Shown in pieces: positions 31,883-40,562 of a DNA stretch of 47,862 nucleotides. Source of the DNA: CAYWNK01 sp047639615 (GTDB taxonomy: Bacteria; Planctomycetota; UBA1135; GCA-002686595); contig JBLIOL010000004.1 in the NCBI GenBank assembly GCA_047639615.1, forward strand, positions 1-47,862, in the 5' to 3' direction. The translations under genes were made by a program, and so were the position numbers. Below the pieces are notes generated by a model, which worked only from the letters and a program-made list of their open reading frames with translations, did no database searches and was not told the origin of the DNA. The number at the start of each line of letters is the position of its first letter. Position 1 is the stretch's first letter.

Positions 31883-33376
31883 ATGCACCATTGTCCCTCC
31901 GTGCCCACCGGGGCGCGCCAGGATTCTGAATCCTCTGTCGATCCTCGCTCCAGCCTGCCTAGGCGAGTGCACCTATTGGGGGCCGGTGGCGCCGGACTCT
32001 CCGGGGCGGCGAGGTTGCTGCTTTCGAGGGGGCATGAGCTCAGCGGATTTGACCGCGAGGCGGGCCCGTTTACGCGCGTGTTGGAGCTGGCTGGCGTGTC
32101 GATCGCCCTCGGTGAAAGTCGCGCCGATTGCTTGCCTGAAGGTGTCGGCTTGGTGGTGCGTAGCGCCGCAGTTTCCGCCCAGGATCCCCAGGTGTTGGCG
32201 GCCGGGGAGCGCGGACTTGAGGTACTCAAGTACGCGGAGTTGCTCGGGCGCTTGGCCCCGCGCGGCTTGACGCTTTCCGTGGCTGGAACGCATGGCAAGA
32301 CCACGACGACTTGGATGCTGCAGCACGCTCTGCAAGGCATCTACGGTGGACTCAAGCTGGAGGAAAAGCTGCGCCCCGGCGCGCTGGTGGGCGGCCTGCA
32401 TCAGGACCTTGGCACCAACGCCTTGCCCGGTGGGGACGAGGGCTTTTTTGCGCTCGAAGCCTGCGAGTACGACCGCTCTTTCCTGCAGCTGTACAGCGCG
32501 GGCGCGGCGGTGACGAACATCGAAGCGGATCACCTCGATTGTTACGGCAGTCTGGAGAACATCGAGAAGGCCTTCGCGCGCTTCCTCTCCCAGGTGGATT
32601 CGGAAGGTCTCGTGGTGCTTGGTAGCGACGTGCCCGAGCATCTGGACCTGGCCACGGACGCCACCGTTTGGCGCATTGGCCGCGAGTTGCAGGTCAGGCT
32701 TATGGGTGAGGAGCGCGGCTACTTCAGTATGCACGTGCAAGGCCCGGGCTGGCGCACGCCTGAGTTCCGCTTGCAGGTTCCCGGTCCCTTTAACGTACAA
32801 AACGCGGCGGTTGCCTTGGGCTTGGCCGTGGGCTCGACTCTGCAGCGTAGTCCGGAGCTCGACCCGGCTGCGGTGGCTGCAGCGGCGGCTATGGGCTTGG
32901 CGGCTTTCCCGGGCGTCTCGCGTCGCTTCGAATCCTGGGGCTACGTGGAGGACGTGCAATTGGTGCACGACTACGCGCATCACCCTACGGAGGTGGCAGC
33001 CACCTGTGAGGCTGCTCGACGCGTGTTCCCGAGGCGACCCGTCTTCGTGCTCTTTCAACCCCATCAGCACAGTCGTACGGCTCGCTTGTTGCCTGAGTTC
33101 ATCGAGGCCCTGCGCTGCACCGATGGTGTGGTGGTCGCAGACGTCTATGGCGCGCGTGCGCACATCGACCGCCACTCGGCCGGCGCGCCGGAGCTGGTCT
33201 CGGGTCTCATGCGTGCAGGAATCAAGGCTTGCCTAGGAGGGCCGCCGGCGGAAGCTGCGCGGGTCTTTGCTCAGGTCTTGCCCCGGCGCTGCGCAGCCTT
33301 GATCATGGGCGCGGGCGACATCGATGGAATTCAAATTACCCTTCGCGATGAACTGGCCCTGCGCTGCTCTAGCTGA
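31883..33376 (+). CDS. murC: UDP-N-acetylmuramate--L-alanine ligase MurC
   Basis: MurC adds L-Ala to UDP-MurNAc, the first ligase step. The frame is open from 31760 but the first 41 codons overlap no signal; the ATG at 31883 gives 497 residues with about 28 residues before the Rossmann motif VHLLGAGGAGLSGAARLLL. A GTG at 31868 is an alternative. Other features: VVRSAAVSAQDPQVLAAG, P-loop GTHGKTTTT with Lys139, NIEADHLDCYGSLE, and HDYAHHPTEVAATCEAAR, which is diagnostic for MurC. FQPHQHSRTARLL follows. The end overlaps murB by 53 bp. Confidence 0.94.
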   Translation: MHHCPSVPTGARQDSESSVDPRSSLPRRVHLLGAGGAGLSGAARLLLSRGHELSGFDREAGPFTRVLELAGVSIALGESRADCLPEGVGLVVRSAAVSAQDPQVLAAGERGLEVLKYAELLGRLAPRGLTLSVAGTHGKTTTTWMLQHALQGIYGGLKLEEKLRPGALVGGLHQDLGTNALPGGDEGFFALEACEYDRSFLQLYSAGAAVTNIEADHLDCYGSLENIEKAFARFLSQVDSEGLVVLGSDVPEHLDLATDATVWRIGRELQVRLMGEERGYFSMHVQGPGWRTPEFRLQVPGPFNVQNAAVALGLAVGSTLQRSPELDPAAVAAAAAMGLAAFPGVSRRFESWGYVEDVQLVHDYAHHPTEVAATCEAARRVFPRRPVFVLFQPHQHSRTARLLPEFIEALRCTDGVVVADVYGARAHIDRHSAGAPELVSGLMRAGIKACLGGPPAEAARVFAQVLPRRCAALIMGAGDIDGIQITLRDELALRCSS

Positions 33377-34313
33377 GGCGGAGCTCGCCAGTCGTACTAC
33401 CTTGCGGGTGGGCGGCCGGGCCGAGTGGCTGCTGGAACCGGCCACACCGGATGAACTGCGTGACGCCTGGCAGGCTGCGCGTGAGCAGGGCTTCCAGCCG
33501 CGGCTCATGGGCGGCGGCGCCAACTTGGTGATCGATGACGGTTTGCTGCCCGGCGTGGTGATCGCGACGGAACGCATGAGTCGGATTTTCCGGCCCATGG
33601 ATATCGGTACAGGCGCTGAGGAGTTCGAAAAGAGTCCGCCCACGGGCGACATCGCTCCACCGGATCCTGCCAAGGACCCGCGTCTGGTGGCTTGGGCTGG
33701 TTTGCCCCTGCCAGCCTTGGTGCGCGCTACGCGTGCGTTGGGCTTTAGCGGTCTCGAAGGCCTGGGGGGTGTTCCCGGACAGCTCGGTGGCGGCGTGGCG
33801 ATGAATGCCGGCGGTCGCTGGGGAGACATCTGGAAAGTGATCGAGCACGTACGCTTGCTAGATGTGGACGGCGAGTACGTGGATCTGTCGGCCGCCGATG
33901 CTGCGCCTCGCTACCGCGACGGTAACTTGGATGGTCGCGTGGTGGTTGGCGCCGTGATGCGCTTTGAAGTGTTGCCCAAGCTGGTGGTGGGCGAACGCGT
34001 GCGCGATTGGATCAGGGAGAAGAACAAGGTGCAGCCCGTGTCGGAGCACTCAGCCGGTTGCATGTTCAAGAACCCCGACCCGGAGCTCTCGGATGGGCGT
34101 GGCGCAGGTCTCTTGGTGGACCAGGCTGGCCTATTGGGGCTCACTCAAGGCGAGGCCATGATCAGCACCCTCCACGGCAACTTCCTCGTCAACCGCGGAG
34201 GAGCTACGGCGGCTGATGTGCTCGCACTGATGGAGTTGGTGCGCGCGAAAGTGGCGGAGCACCACAAAATCGAGCTGGAGTACGAGGTCAAGCGCTGGCG
34301 CGCTGAGGACTAG
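33324..34313 (+). CDS. murB: UDP-N-acetylenolpyruvoylglucosamine reductase MurB
   Basis: MurB is the FAD enzyme that makes UDP-MurNAc using NADPH. The 329-residue product has SRTTLRVGGRAEWLLEP, the FAD-binding LMGGGANLVIDDGLLPGVVI, GLEGLGGVPGQLGGGVAMNAGG, and SAGCMFKNP where E. coli has its catalytic Ser229. Here the residue is Cys. GLLVDQAGLLGLTQGEA and LHGNFLVNRGGATAADV follow; HKIELEYEV supplies the C-terminal glutamate. It lacks the extra loop of type I MurB, so a type II enzyme is likely. The ATG at 33324 gives a 53-bp overlap with murC; the ATG at 33348 would give 29 bp. Its stop shares CTAG with the convergent AlgX-like gene. Confidence 0.93.
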   Translation: MEFKLPFAMNWPCAALAEAELASRTTLRVGGRAEWLLEPATPDELRDAWQAAREQGFQPRLMGGGANLVIDDGLLPGVVIATERMSRIFRPMDIGTGAEEFEKSPPTGDIAPPDPAKDPRLVAWAGLPLPALVRATRALGFSGLEGLGGVPGQLGGGVAMNAGGRWGDIWKVIEHVRLLDVDGEYVDLSAADAAPRYRDGNLDGRVVVGAVMRFEVLPKLVVGERVRDWIREKNKVQPVSEHSAGCMFKNPDPELSDGRGAGLLVDQAGLLGLTQGEAMISTLHGNFLVNRGGATAADVLALMELVRAKVAEHHKIELEYEVKRWRAED

Positions 34314-36223
34314 TCCTGCTTGGGCAGGCTCACTAGGCGCAGCACGCCGCTCTGCTCTGGGACCGTGCCGCGGCCGCTGAGCCGGACCCCACGATAGGGA
34401 CCGCCTGGGCCGCCGGCGTAGAGTAGCAGCTGGCCTTCGGAGTGCAGGTGCACTTGGCCAAGCTTGCGCAGTGCAACCGGCTTACCCTGCGCTGTGGATT
34501 CTGCCGGCAACAACTCCACGTGGAGCATGCCGTTGCGCAGGCCTTCGGGATCCAGCCACAGTGCCGAGTGGCGGTTTAGGTATTGGGGCTCGGCGAAGAG
34601 TCTCTCCTGGGTCCAGCTCTTCGGCAGCTTGTCCGCTGCGGGCGCGGACTCGATGGTGTCGAGACCCTCAGCTACGTCGTACTCGCTGATCACTTCGTAG
34701 CTGAGCTGGCCCAGCATGCGAGGACTCTTGCAGCCCAGGTGTAGGGCTCCATCCGAGCGGCCAGGGGCGATCAAGGGCAGATCGAATTGCTCGGCACCAG
34801 CCGGCCATGCCACGGAGTAGCGCATGTCGTCCTGGCGTAGGTCGATTAAGAGATCACGCGTGGGGGCGCGCGATGCGCGCAGGCGCAGGATCAGAGCTCC
34901 ATCTCCGTCGTGGACCAAGATGCCGCGGGGCAGGTTGAGCAGTGAACTGCCAATGGGCTTGAGCGGCTTGCGCTTGAATAGTACCTGGACCGGGCTGTCT
35001 GCGGAGTGCCCGTAGAACTTGAAGACCTCGGCCCCGACCTCGAGGTGTTTTCCGCCGCGCACATCGTAGAAGACCTGGTAGAGGGGCACTTCCAGCAACC
35101 AGAGCGGCGGACGCGATTCGGCACGCCGTTTGAGGCGCTCGCCTAGGGAGCCAATGCTCTTCTTTCCTCGATCGGAGGCATCCAGCGGGGTGCTGCCGAG
35201 CACGTTGGCTAGCAAGCGTACGAGCTGATCGCCGGCCGTGAAGCTTGTGCCGACCACAGCCCAAAGCGGTTGCTCGGCGGGCGGAGGCAGTTTCCAACCG
35301 TGCTCCCTGGCGTGATGTCTGCGCAGGGCGAAGCGCTGGCCGGGCTCATCCAAGAGCACGCTATTGGCTGGGTGGGTTGGGGCGAGGCCGAGGGAGAGCA
35401 TCATGCTCCGGCGCGGCAGTTCCTTGGGGGTAGGGACGATCACTGCGGCGCGGTCCTTCTTGGCAGGGCCGAGACCCCAGACCTTCTGGACTGCTTCCGC
35501 GGCCAGCAGCTGGGCCTGGTGCCGCCAGTGGGTGTCTTGGGTGTACCAGAGGTCCTTAGCGCTCCAACCTTCAAAGACATCAAAGAGGTCGATGTGCGGG
35601 ATGCCCCATTGCTTGAGCCGCGCCAGAACAGCAGGGTCGAATTCTTGGTAGGTGTCGATGCCCGCGGGTAGGTACTCGGCGGCGATGACCGCCTTGCGCG
35701 GCAGGGGCATGAGCAGCAGCTTGAGGCCCAGGCTCGCCATACGACGCTCGACCGCACGCAGCACGCGAGCGCCTAGTTCGGGAGCACGCGGATCATTGGC
35801 TCCAGGGCCTGCGTTGAGCCGATCCCAACGGAACATCCAATCCTCCTTGCCAACCAGTATGTCCTCATTGGCTTCTCCCAGGTAGTGCACTAGGCCGGCC
35901 ACATACCAGGGCACCAGGGTGGCGCGCACGTTAGAGACGGATTGATGGTCGCCGCTCCAGACGGCCATCTTGCTGCCGTCGAGGATCTTGGCACTGGCTC
36001 GTCGGCGCTCTTCCAGGGTGCGCTCGACGCCGAGTGCATAGGGCGCGGGCGCCGGGTCCAAGAGATCCCACACGCCGCCGCCTACACACACCAAGAGAAA
36101 GAACCCCACAGCCAGGCAGGCAAGCGCCTTGCCAAGTCCTGCCTGGAGCAGGTCGTCCGGCGCGAGGACTAGACCTTCACGGTCGTAGTCCGGCCTGGAT
36201 TGCTCGCTGGGGGATGTGCTCAT
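34310..36223 (-). CDS. AlgX/AlgJ-like SGNH-type O-acetyltransferase component
   Basis: The ATG at 36223 is preferred; upstream frame sequence is Ser/Arg-rich and overlaps the MBOAT gene. The 637-residue product has a membrane anchor at about 32-54 (ACLAVGFFLLVCVGGGVW). The SGNH-like domain of the AlgX/AlgJ type follows: VGKEDWMFRWDRLN (125-137), D230-T-H232-W (YTQDTHWRH) and GTSFTAG with Ser327, which matches the Asp-x-His and Ser of the AlgX triad. The remaining 250 residues are beta-rich, possibly carbohydrate-binding. It follows the AlgI-like gene by 28 bp. In known systems the membrane partner delivers acetyl groups and this protein transfers them to polysaccharide in the periplasm. Confidence 0.82.
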   Translation of the reverse strand: MSTSPSEQSRPDYDREGLVLAPDDLLQAGLGKALACLAVGFFLLVCVGGGVWDLLDPAPAPYALGVERTLEERRRASAKILDGSKMAVWSGDHQSVSNVRATLVPWYVAGLVHYLGEANEDILVGKEDWMFRWDRLNAGPGANDPRAPELGARVLRAVERRMASLGLKLLLMPLPRKAVIAAEYLPAGIDTYQEFDPAVLARLKQWGIPHIDLFDVFEGWSAKDLWYTQDTHWRHQAQLLAAEAVQKVWGLGPAKKDRAAVIVPTPKELPRRSMMLSLGLAPTHPANSVLLDEPGQRFALRRHHAREHGWKLPPPAEQPLWAVVGTSFTAGDQLVRLLANVLGSTPLDASDRGKKSIGSLGERLKRRAESRPPLWLLEVPLYQVFYDVRGGKHLEVGAEVFKFYGHSADSPVQVLFKRKPLKPIGSSLLNLPRGILVHDGDGALILRLRASRAPTRDLLIDLRQDDMRYSVAWPAGAEQFDLPLIAPGRSDGALHLGCKSPRMLGQLSYEVISEYDVAEGLDTIESAPAADKLPKSWTQERLFAEPQYLNRHSALWLDPEGLRNGMLHVELLPAESTAQGKPVALRKLGQVHLHSEGQLLLYAGGPGGPYRGVRLSGRGTVPEQSGVLRLVSLPKQD

Positions 36224-36251
36224 GGACCGATTGAGGCTGGGACGCTGTCGA

Positions 36252-37646
36252 CTAGAACTGGAAGTAGAGGAAGGGCACGTTCTGCTCGTAGTGCATGTGA
36301 GCCAACGCCAGGGGGAAGAGCAGCTGGAGCGCGAGTACCCACCAGTTGGGGGGGCGCGCAACCAGGCTTTGGGTGGTGGGGAAACCCCAGACCACGATCA
36401 GCGCCGCGGCCGTGGCCACCAGGTGGATAGGGCGTACGAGCAGCGGCAGGCTGTGGGCACTGTCGGATGCAAAGCCCAGCATGCTCCCGAGGATGTCGAG
36501 CGCCGAGTTCATGTCACTTGCACGGAAGAGAACCCAACCGAAGATCACGAGCACGAAGGTGGCGGCAATCTGCAGCACGCGCGGCGCTGAACCGTAGAGC
36601 GAGCGCTTGCCCGCCAGGCGTTCGACGATCAGCCAGAAGCCCTGGTAGGCGCCCCAAGCCAGGAAGGTCCAGGCTGCGCCGTGCCAGAGGCCGCCGAGCA
36701 ACATGACCGTGGCCAGGTTGACATAGGTGCGCAGGGGGCCCTTACGATTTCCACCTAGGGGTAGGTAGAGATAGTCGCGCAGGAAAGTCGAGAGGGATAC
36801 ATGCCAGCGGCGCCAGAACTCCGTGATCGAGCGGCTGTGGTAGGGCGAGTCGAAGTTGATCGGTAAGCGGAAGCCGATCATCAAGCCCAGGCCGATGGCC
36901 ATGTCGGAGTAGCCTGAGAAGTCGAAGTAGATCTGAAAGGTGTAGGCCAGGGAGCCGGCCCAGGCGTCCATGGTTGTCAGTTGATCTGCGCCAAAGGCGC
37001 GGTCAGCCACGCCCGCGAGGACGTCTGCGATCAGGACCTTCTTGGCCAGGCCTGCCTGGAAGGCGAGCACGCCTTGAAAGAACTTCGAGCGCGTGTGGGT
37101 GCGGTTGGCTAGCTGGTCGGCGACCGTGTTGTAGCGCACGATGGGGCCGGCCACGAGCTGCGGGAACATGGCCACGTAGCACATGAAATCCCGGAAGCGT
37201 GCTACGGGGGGCGTGGTGCCGCGATAGACGTCAACCGTGTAGGAGAGCGTCTGAAACGTGTAGAAGGAGATGCCTACGGGCAGCACCACTGCGGTCCACA
37301 CGATCGGGTCCTGGCCGGTGGCCCCCAGCAAGGAGTTGAGCGTCTCGATGCCGAAGTTGGCGTACTTGAAGTAGGCCAGTAATCCGAGGTTGGTGCAGAG
37401 CGAGAGCACCAGCCACGGCTTGCCCTTCTCGTCGCGCTGGCGCGCGCGGTGCACGCGCTCGCCGGCGGTGAAGTCCACCAGAGTGGACACCAACATCAGG
37501 ATCAAAAAGTCCGGTCGCCACCACCCGTAGAATACATAGCTCGCGATCGCCAGCGTGAACGAACGCGCCCCGCGTGGGGTCAGGTAGTACAACGCCAGGA
37601 AGGCTGGCAGGAAGTAGTAGAGGAAGGTGGCGCTGGCGAAAAGCAT
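36252..37646 (-). CDS. AlgI-like MBOAT acyltransferase
   Basis: The 464-residue membrane protein has the full MBOAT/AlgI signature: MLFASATFLYYFLPAFLALYY at the N-terminus, YFKYANF, LPVGISFYTFQTLSY, MFPQLVAGPIVRY, FDFSGYSDMAIGLG, SITEFWRRWHVSLSTFLRDY and PLGGNRKGP. The invariant histidine is H322 in GGLWHGAAW. It brings acyl groups, usually acetyl, across the inner membrane. The gene heads a minus-strand pair with the AlgX-like gene. No alginate polymerase is nearby, so the acceptor could be another exopolysaccharide, possibly made with the glycosyltransferases at 9-13 kb, but that link is speculative. Confidence 0.93.
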   Translation of the reverse strand: MLFASATFLYYFLPAFLALYYLTPRGARSFTLAIASYVFYGWWRPDFLILMLVSTLVDFTAGERVHRARQRDEKGKPWLVLSLCTNLGLLAYFKYANFGIETLNSLLGATGQDPIVWTAVVLPVGISFYTFQTLSYTVDVYRGTTPPVARFRDFMCYVAMFPQLVAGPIVRYNTVADQLANRTHTRSKFFQGVLAFQAGLAKKVLIADVLAGVADRAFGADQLTTMDAWAGSLAYTFQIYFDFSGYSDMAIGLGLMIGFRLPINFDSPYHSRSITEFWRRWHVSLSTFLRDYLYLPLGGNRKGPLRTYVNLATVMLLGGLWHGAAWTFLAWGAYQGFWLIVERLAGKRSLYGSAPRVLQIAATFVLVIFGWVLFRASDMNSALDILGSMLGFASDSAHSLPLLVRPIHLVATAAALIVVWGFPTTQSLVARPPNWWVLALQLLFPLALAHMHYEQNVPFLYFQF

Positions 37647-38143
37647 GGGGCAGTCGGCGCGGCGCGCGGTCTGCAGGGCTGATTGGACGCGGGCTGGGCA
37701 GTCTGTCGAGAGGCAAGCCTAGAGCCTCGGGAGTGACGTGACCCCAGGGACTGGTGCCTCTACCTAGAGTGAGGAGTATGGCCTCGCCGGGGCGCACCTG
37801 AAACGACGGGGCCACGGGTTGTGCCTGGTCTGGGTCACTGGGTGGCAGGCCGAGGCACACGTTCCCGAATTCAATCCGGAGGCGCGTCAATTGGCCCATC
37901 ACTAACGGGGTCGCCCGAGTCGCTGCTAGCGTGGCTTCGTGCTGCTCCATATGAGCCTAGCCCGAACGGCGCGTCCATGCTCCCGACCTCTAGGCCGCTT
38001 CCAAAGCTGGCCTGATGGATTGCCAGTCGCCAGCACCGGTTGGTCAGCGGCCTGTGCTAATGCCAAGTCTCCGGCCACGAGCCGTCGGGCTTAGAATGAC
38101 GAGTGCACCCTGCTGGAGATGCACCCGCGTCTCGTCCATGCCA
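37647..38143. other. intergenic region, no supported gene (497 bp)
   Basis: This gap lies between the AlgI-like gene and the end of the FG-GAP-like gene, both on the minus strand. A minus-strand frame from 37950 has readable sequence but runs on through 415 bp of the AlgI gene, so I reject it. The AlgI promoter should be here. No RNA gene recognised. Confidence 0.5.
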
Positions 38144-39748
38144 TCACTGGAACATCAGTTCCAAGGCGGGACTGAAGTTGAAGGTCGGTAGGGGATTCTG
38201 ATCCCGGTAGACGCATTGGAAGTACCAGGTCTGTCCGCCGAGGATGGGTTGCGATTGGGGTGGCGTCGGGACCGCGTCCAGCGGCATGCGGAAGTGGAGC
38301 CGGCCCAGAGCGTCTGTCTGTTCGACGCGCACACGGGCGAAGGCGCCACCGAGGCACAGGGTCCCTTGACCCATGGGGCTATTGCCCGGCGTCAGGCTAG
38401 CGATCAGGAGCCCGGCTTGATCGACGGGGAGCTGATGGCTGCGGAGACCGAGCAGGTCGTGGCTAGGGGTCAGGCTCCCATAGGCCTCCAAGGTGGCTGC
38501 TTGACCGCTTGAGTTGGGCGTCGGTGCCACGCAGACCTGATTGCCGAGGGGAGTGGCGGGACAGGTCCAGGCATTGTCGATGGCGTAGGCGCCGCCGACG
38601 TTTTGGGCGGGCAGGCTGATGCCGCTGACGAGGACGCGCTCGCCCGCGATAGCCACGCGCTGGCCGAAGTGCAAGCCGGGGGTTACATCTGGTGCGGCCA
38701 TGCTTGTGGTGTGGTTCCAGCCGCTTGGATCCCTCCGGTAGAGGTGCAGGGCCCCGCCCAGCTTTGCCTCCATACTCGTGTTGTGCTCACCTACGACGAG
38801 TAGATCGCCAGACAGGTCGATGCTCTTACCGAACTCAGTGCCGATGCCATTGGCGAAGGAATGCTCGGGTAGCCATTCGGTTCCCGACCATTGGTAGAGA
38901 TACACGCGTGCCGAGTGGAGACCGGTGAATGGTGCGCTGACCGCAAGTCGATTTCCCTCGAGCTCAAGCGCCCATCCGAATCCGCTGGAGGGACTGGCCA
39001 CGGAGTCGTCGGCTCGCACGCGCGCTTCTACTTGGAATGATCCGCCGCCTGTGTCGCGGAAGACTTGGACCATACCCTTGATGCCTGGGTTTGCCCCGTA
39101 GGCACCGACCGCGATCAGGTCTCCGTCAACCGCGACCGAGTGGCCGAATCCGGAGACCTCCTCCAAGGGGGACATGTGCAATCGATCAACTTCGATCCAG
39201 GTGCTGCCTACCCTGTCGAACACCACGACCTCGCCAGCCCGATCGACTCCGCCCACATCCACGTGTGCACTGCCTACGGCAAGCCGGGTGCCTTGCGGGT
39301 TGAGTGCTACCGACTCTCCAAAGGAGAGCGCGGCGGGATCGCCATGCAGAACGCCCCGACTTTCGAAGCCCGTCGGTGTCCACTCGAAGAGGACCACGCT
39401 GGCCTGATTTACGTTGCCGATGGCGAGCCAGCCGCCAGCCATTTCCAAGTCGCCGCTGAGCATGTCCAACCCGACAGTGGGGTGTTCCAGGACTTGAATT
39501 TGCACCCAGTCAGTGCCCTGGCGCTGGTGAACCGTCACGACTCCATGGGCGGCGTTGCCCTTGCGAGCGACGGCGACCAGGTCACCCTCCGTGGCCAGGT
39601 CGCTGAGGTAGGCGCTGGCCTCGTTGGGGAAGACGTCGGTAACCAGTCGGGCTTGCGAGCACTGGGCTGCAGCCGGGGCTGGAAGCAAGCCGGCGATGAG
39701 GAAGGCGTTGAGTGTTAGCGCTGAGCGCAGGTGGCAAGTCGCACGCAT
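38144..39748 (-). CDS. secreted FG-GAP-like beta-propeller protein with shared C-terminal module
   Basis: The 534-residue protein starts with a signal peptide (SALTLNAFLIAGLLPAPAAA). About six blades follow to residue 395, each with a pattern like FGHSVAVDGDLIAVGAYGAN, FGWALELEGNRLAVSAPF, FGKSIDLSGDLLVVGEHN and FGQRVAIAGERVLVSG, alternating with VYLYQWSG or LHLYRRDPSG. These resemble FG-GAP/integrin-alpha-like repeats. Cys406 to the end is the module shared with 13934-14974: VCVAPTPNSSGQAATLEAYG, LPVDQAGLLIAS, LCLGGAFARV, GGQTWYFQCVYRD. I infer a cell-surface or extracellular protein. AGAGG sits upstream of the ATG. The CBS gene ends 34 bp before it, so co-transcription is possible. Confidence 0.87.
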   Translation of the reverse strand: MRATCHLRSALTLNAFLIAGLLPAPAAAQCSQARLVTDVFPNEASAYLSDLATEGDLVAVARKGNAAHGVVTVHQRQGTDWVQIQVLEHPTVGLDMLSGDLEMAGGWLAIGNVNQASVVLFEWTPTGFESRGVLHGDPAALSFGESVALNPQGTRLAVGSAHVDVGGVDRAGEVVVFDRVGSTWIEVDRLHMSPLEEVSGFGHSVAVDGDLIAVGAYGANPGIKGMVQVFRDTGGGSFQVEARVRADDSVASPSSGFGWALELEGNRLAVSAPFTGLHSARVYLYQWSGTEWLPEHSFANGIGTEFGKSIDLSGDLLVVGEHNTSMEAKLGGALHLYRRDPSGWNHTTSMAAPDVTPGLHFGQRVAIAGERVLVSGISLPAQNVGGAYAIDNAWTCPATPLGNQVCVAPTPNSSGQAATLEAYGSLTPSHDLLGLRSHQLPVDQAGLLIASLTPGNSPMGQGTLCLGGAFARVRVEQTDALGRLHFRMPLDAVPTPPQSQPILGGQTWYFQCVYRDQNPLPTFNFSPALELMFQ

Positions 39749-39782
39749 GGGGGCCTCTTTTGGCCTAATTGGTGATGCTTGA

Positions 39783-40562
39783 CTAATTCGATTGGCTGTC
39801 TCTAAAGGCTGCTAGACCGTAGTCGAGCAGGTCGCTGCAAGTGATGATTCCAGGGCTACGGTTGTCACTGACGACTGGCAGGGCGCTGATCTTGAACTCC
39901 ACCATACGTGCAGCGGCGCTTGAGAGGCTCTCACTGGGAGCGATAGCCTGGACTTGATCGGACATGAGCTGATCCACGGGGGTACTCGGCTTCAGACCCG
40001 CACCGCTGCTCGCGCGCAGGTCGCGATCGGAGAGGATGCCGACGAGGTCGTTGTCCTGCATCACCAGTAGGTGCCGGAAGCCCTTGTGGTGGCACAGCTC
40101 GCTGGCTTCCTCCGAGGTTGTACTGGGGGGGATCGTGACCGCTTCAAGGCGGGCGATCGCGGAGACGGGCGGGTCGATGCTGCGCTTCCGTTCAGGTGCG
40201 TTGGCAATGCGTGAGTAGAGGCCGAGGAGGTCCATCTCGGTCAGGATCCCAACTAGCTGCCCATCGTCCAGCACTGGAAGGCAGCCCACCTGGTGGGTGA
40301 CCGCTTCCACGAGGGCCGAGACGATCTGATCGTCCGCCGACACGGTGATAACCCAGGGGTGCATCAGGTCGCTCACCCGCTCGTCGCCGGTGAGCTGGGA
40401 GGCCAAGAGGTCGCGGTCGGAGACGATCCCCACCAAGTGCCCGTCTTCGAGCACTGGCAGGTGGCGGATCGCGCAGTCATCCATGATCTTCATCGCGGCA
40501 CCCACGCTGAAATCGGGGGCTACGCAGATTGGGTTGGGCGTCATGTGTTGAGAGACGATCAT
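39783..40562 (-). CDS. protein with four CBS domains
   Basis: The 259-residue product begins at the ATG at 40562, which has AGGAGG 7 nt ahead; an in-frame start at 40643 lacks this. It consists of four CBS motifs, each ending in a typical strand: HLPVLEDGHLVGIVSDRDLL, CLPVLDDGQLVGILTEMDLL, HLLVMQDNDLVGILSDRDLR and ALPVVSDNRSPGIITCSDLL. CBS pairs bind adenosine nucleotides and often sense energy state. There is no attached enzyme or channel domain, so its partner is unknown. The arrangement suggests two Bateman modules. It lies divergent from thrS and upstream of the FG-GAP-like gene. Confidence 0.9.
   Translation of the reverse strand: MIVSQHMTPNPICVAPDFSVGAAMKIMDDCAIRHLPVLEDGHLVGIVSDRDLLASQLTGDERVSDLMHPWVITVSADDQIVSALVEAVTHQVGCLPVLDDGQLVGILTEMDLLGLYSRIANAPERKRSIDPPVSAIARLEAVTIPPSTTSEEASELCHHKGFRHLLVMQDNDLVGILSDRDLRASSGAGLKPSTPVDQLMSDQVQAIAPSESLSSAAARMVEFKISALPVVSDNRSPGIITCSDLLDYGLAAFRDSQSN

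Noticed and set aside
31973..33175. 400-codon minus-strand open frame opposite murC
   Set aside because: Shadow of murC in GC-rich DNA; the translation is His/Arg/Gln-rich with no domain and no ribosome site.
37231..37950. Minus-strand frame extending upstream of the AlgI-like gene
   Set aside because: About 415 bp of it run out of frame through the clearly coding AlgI-like gene, and no motif is visible in the free part.
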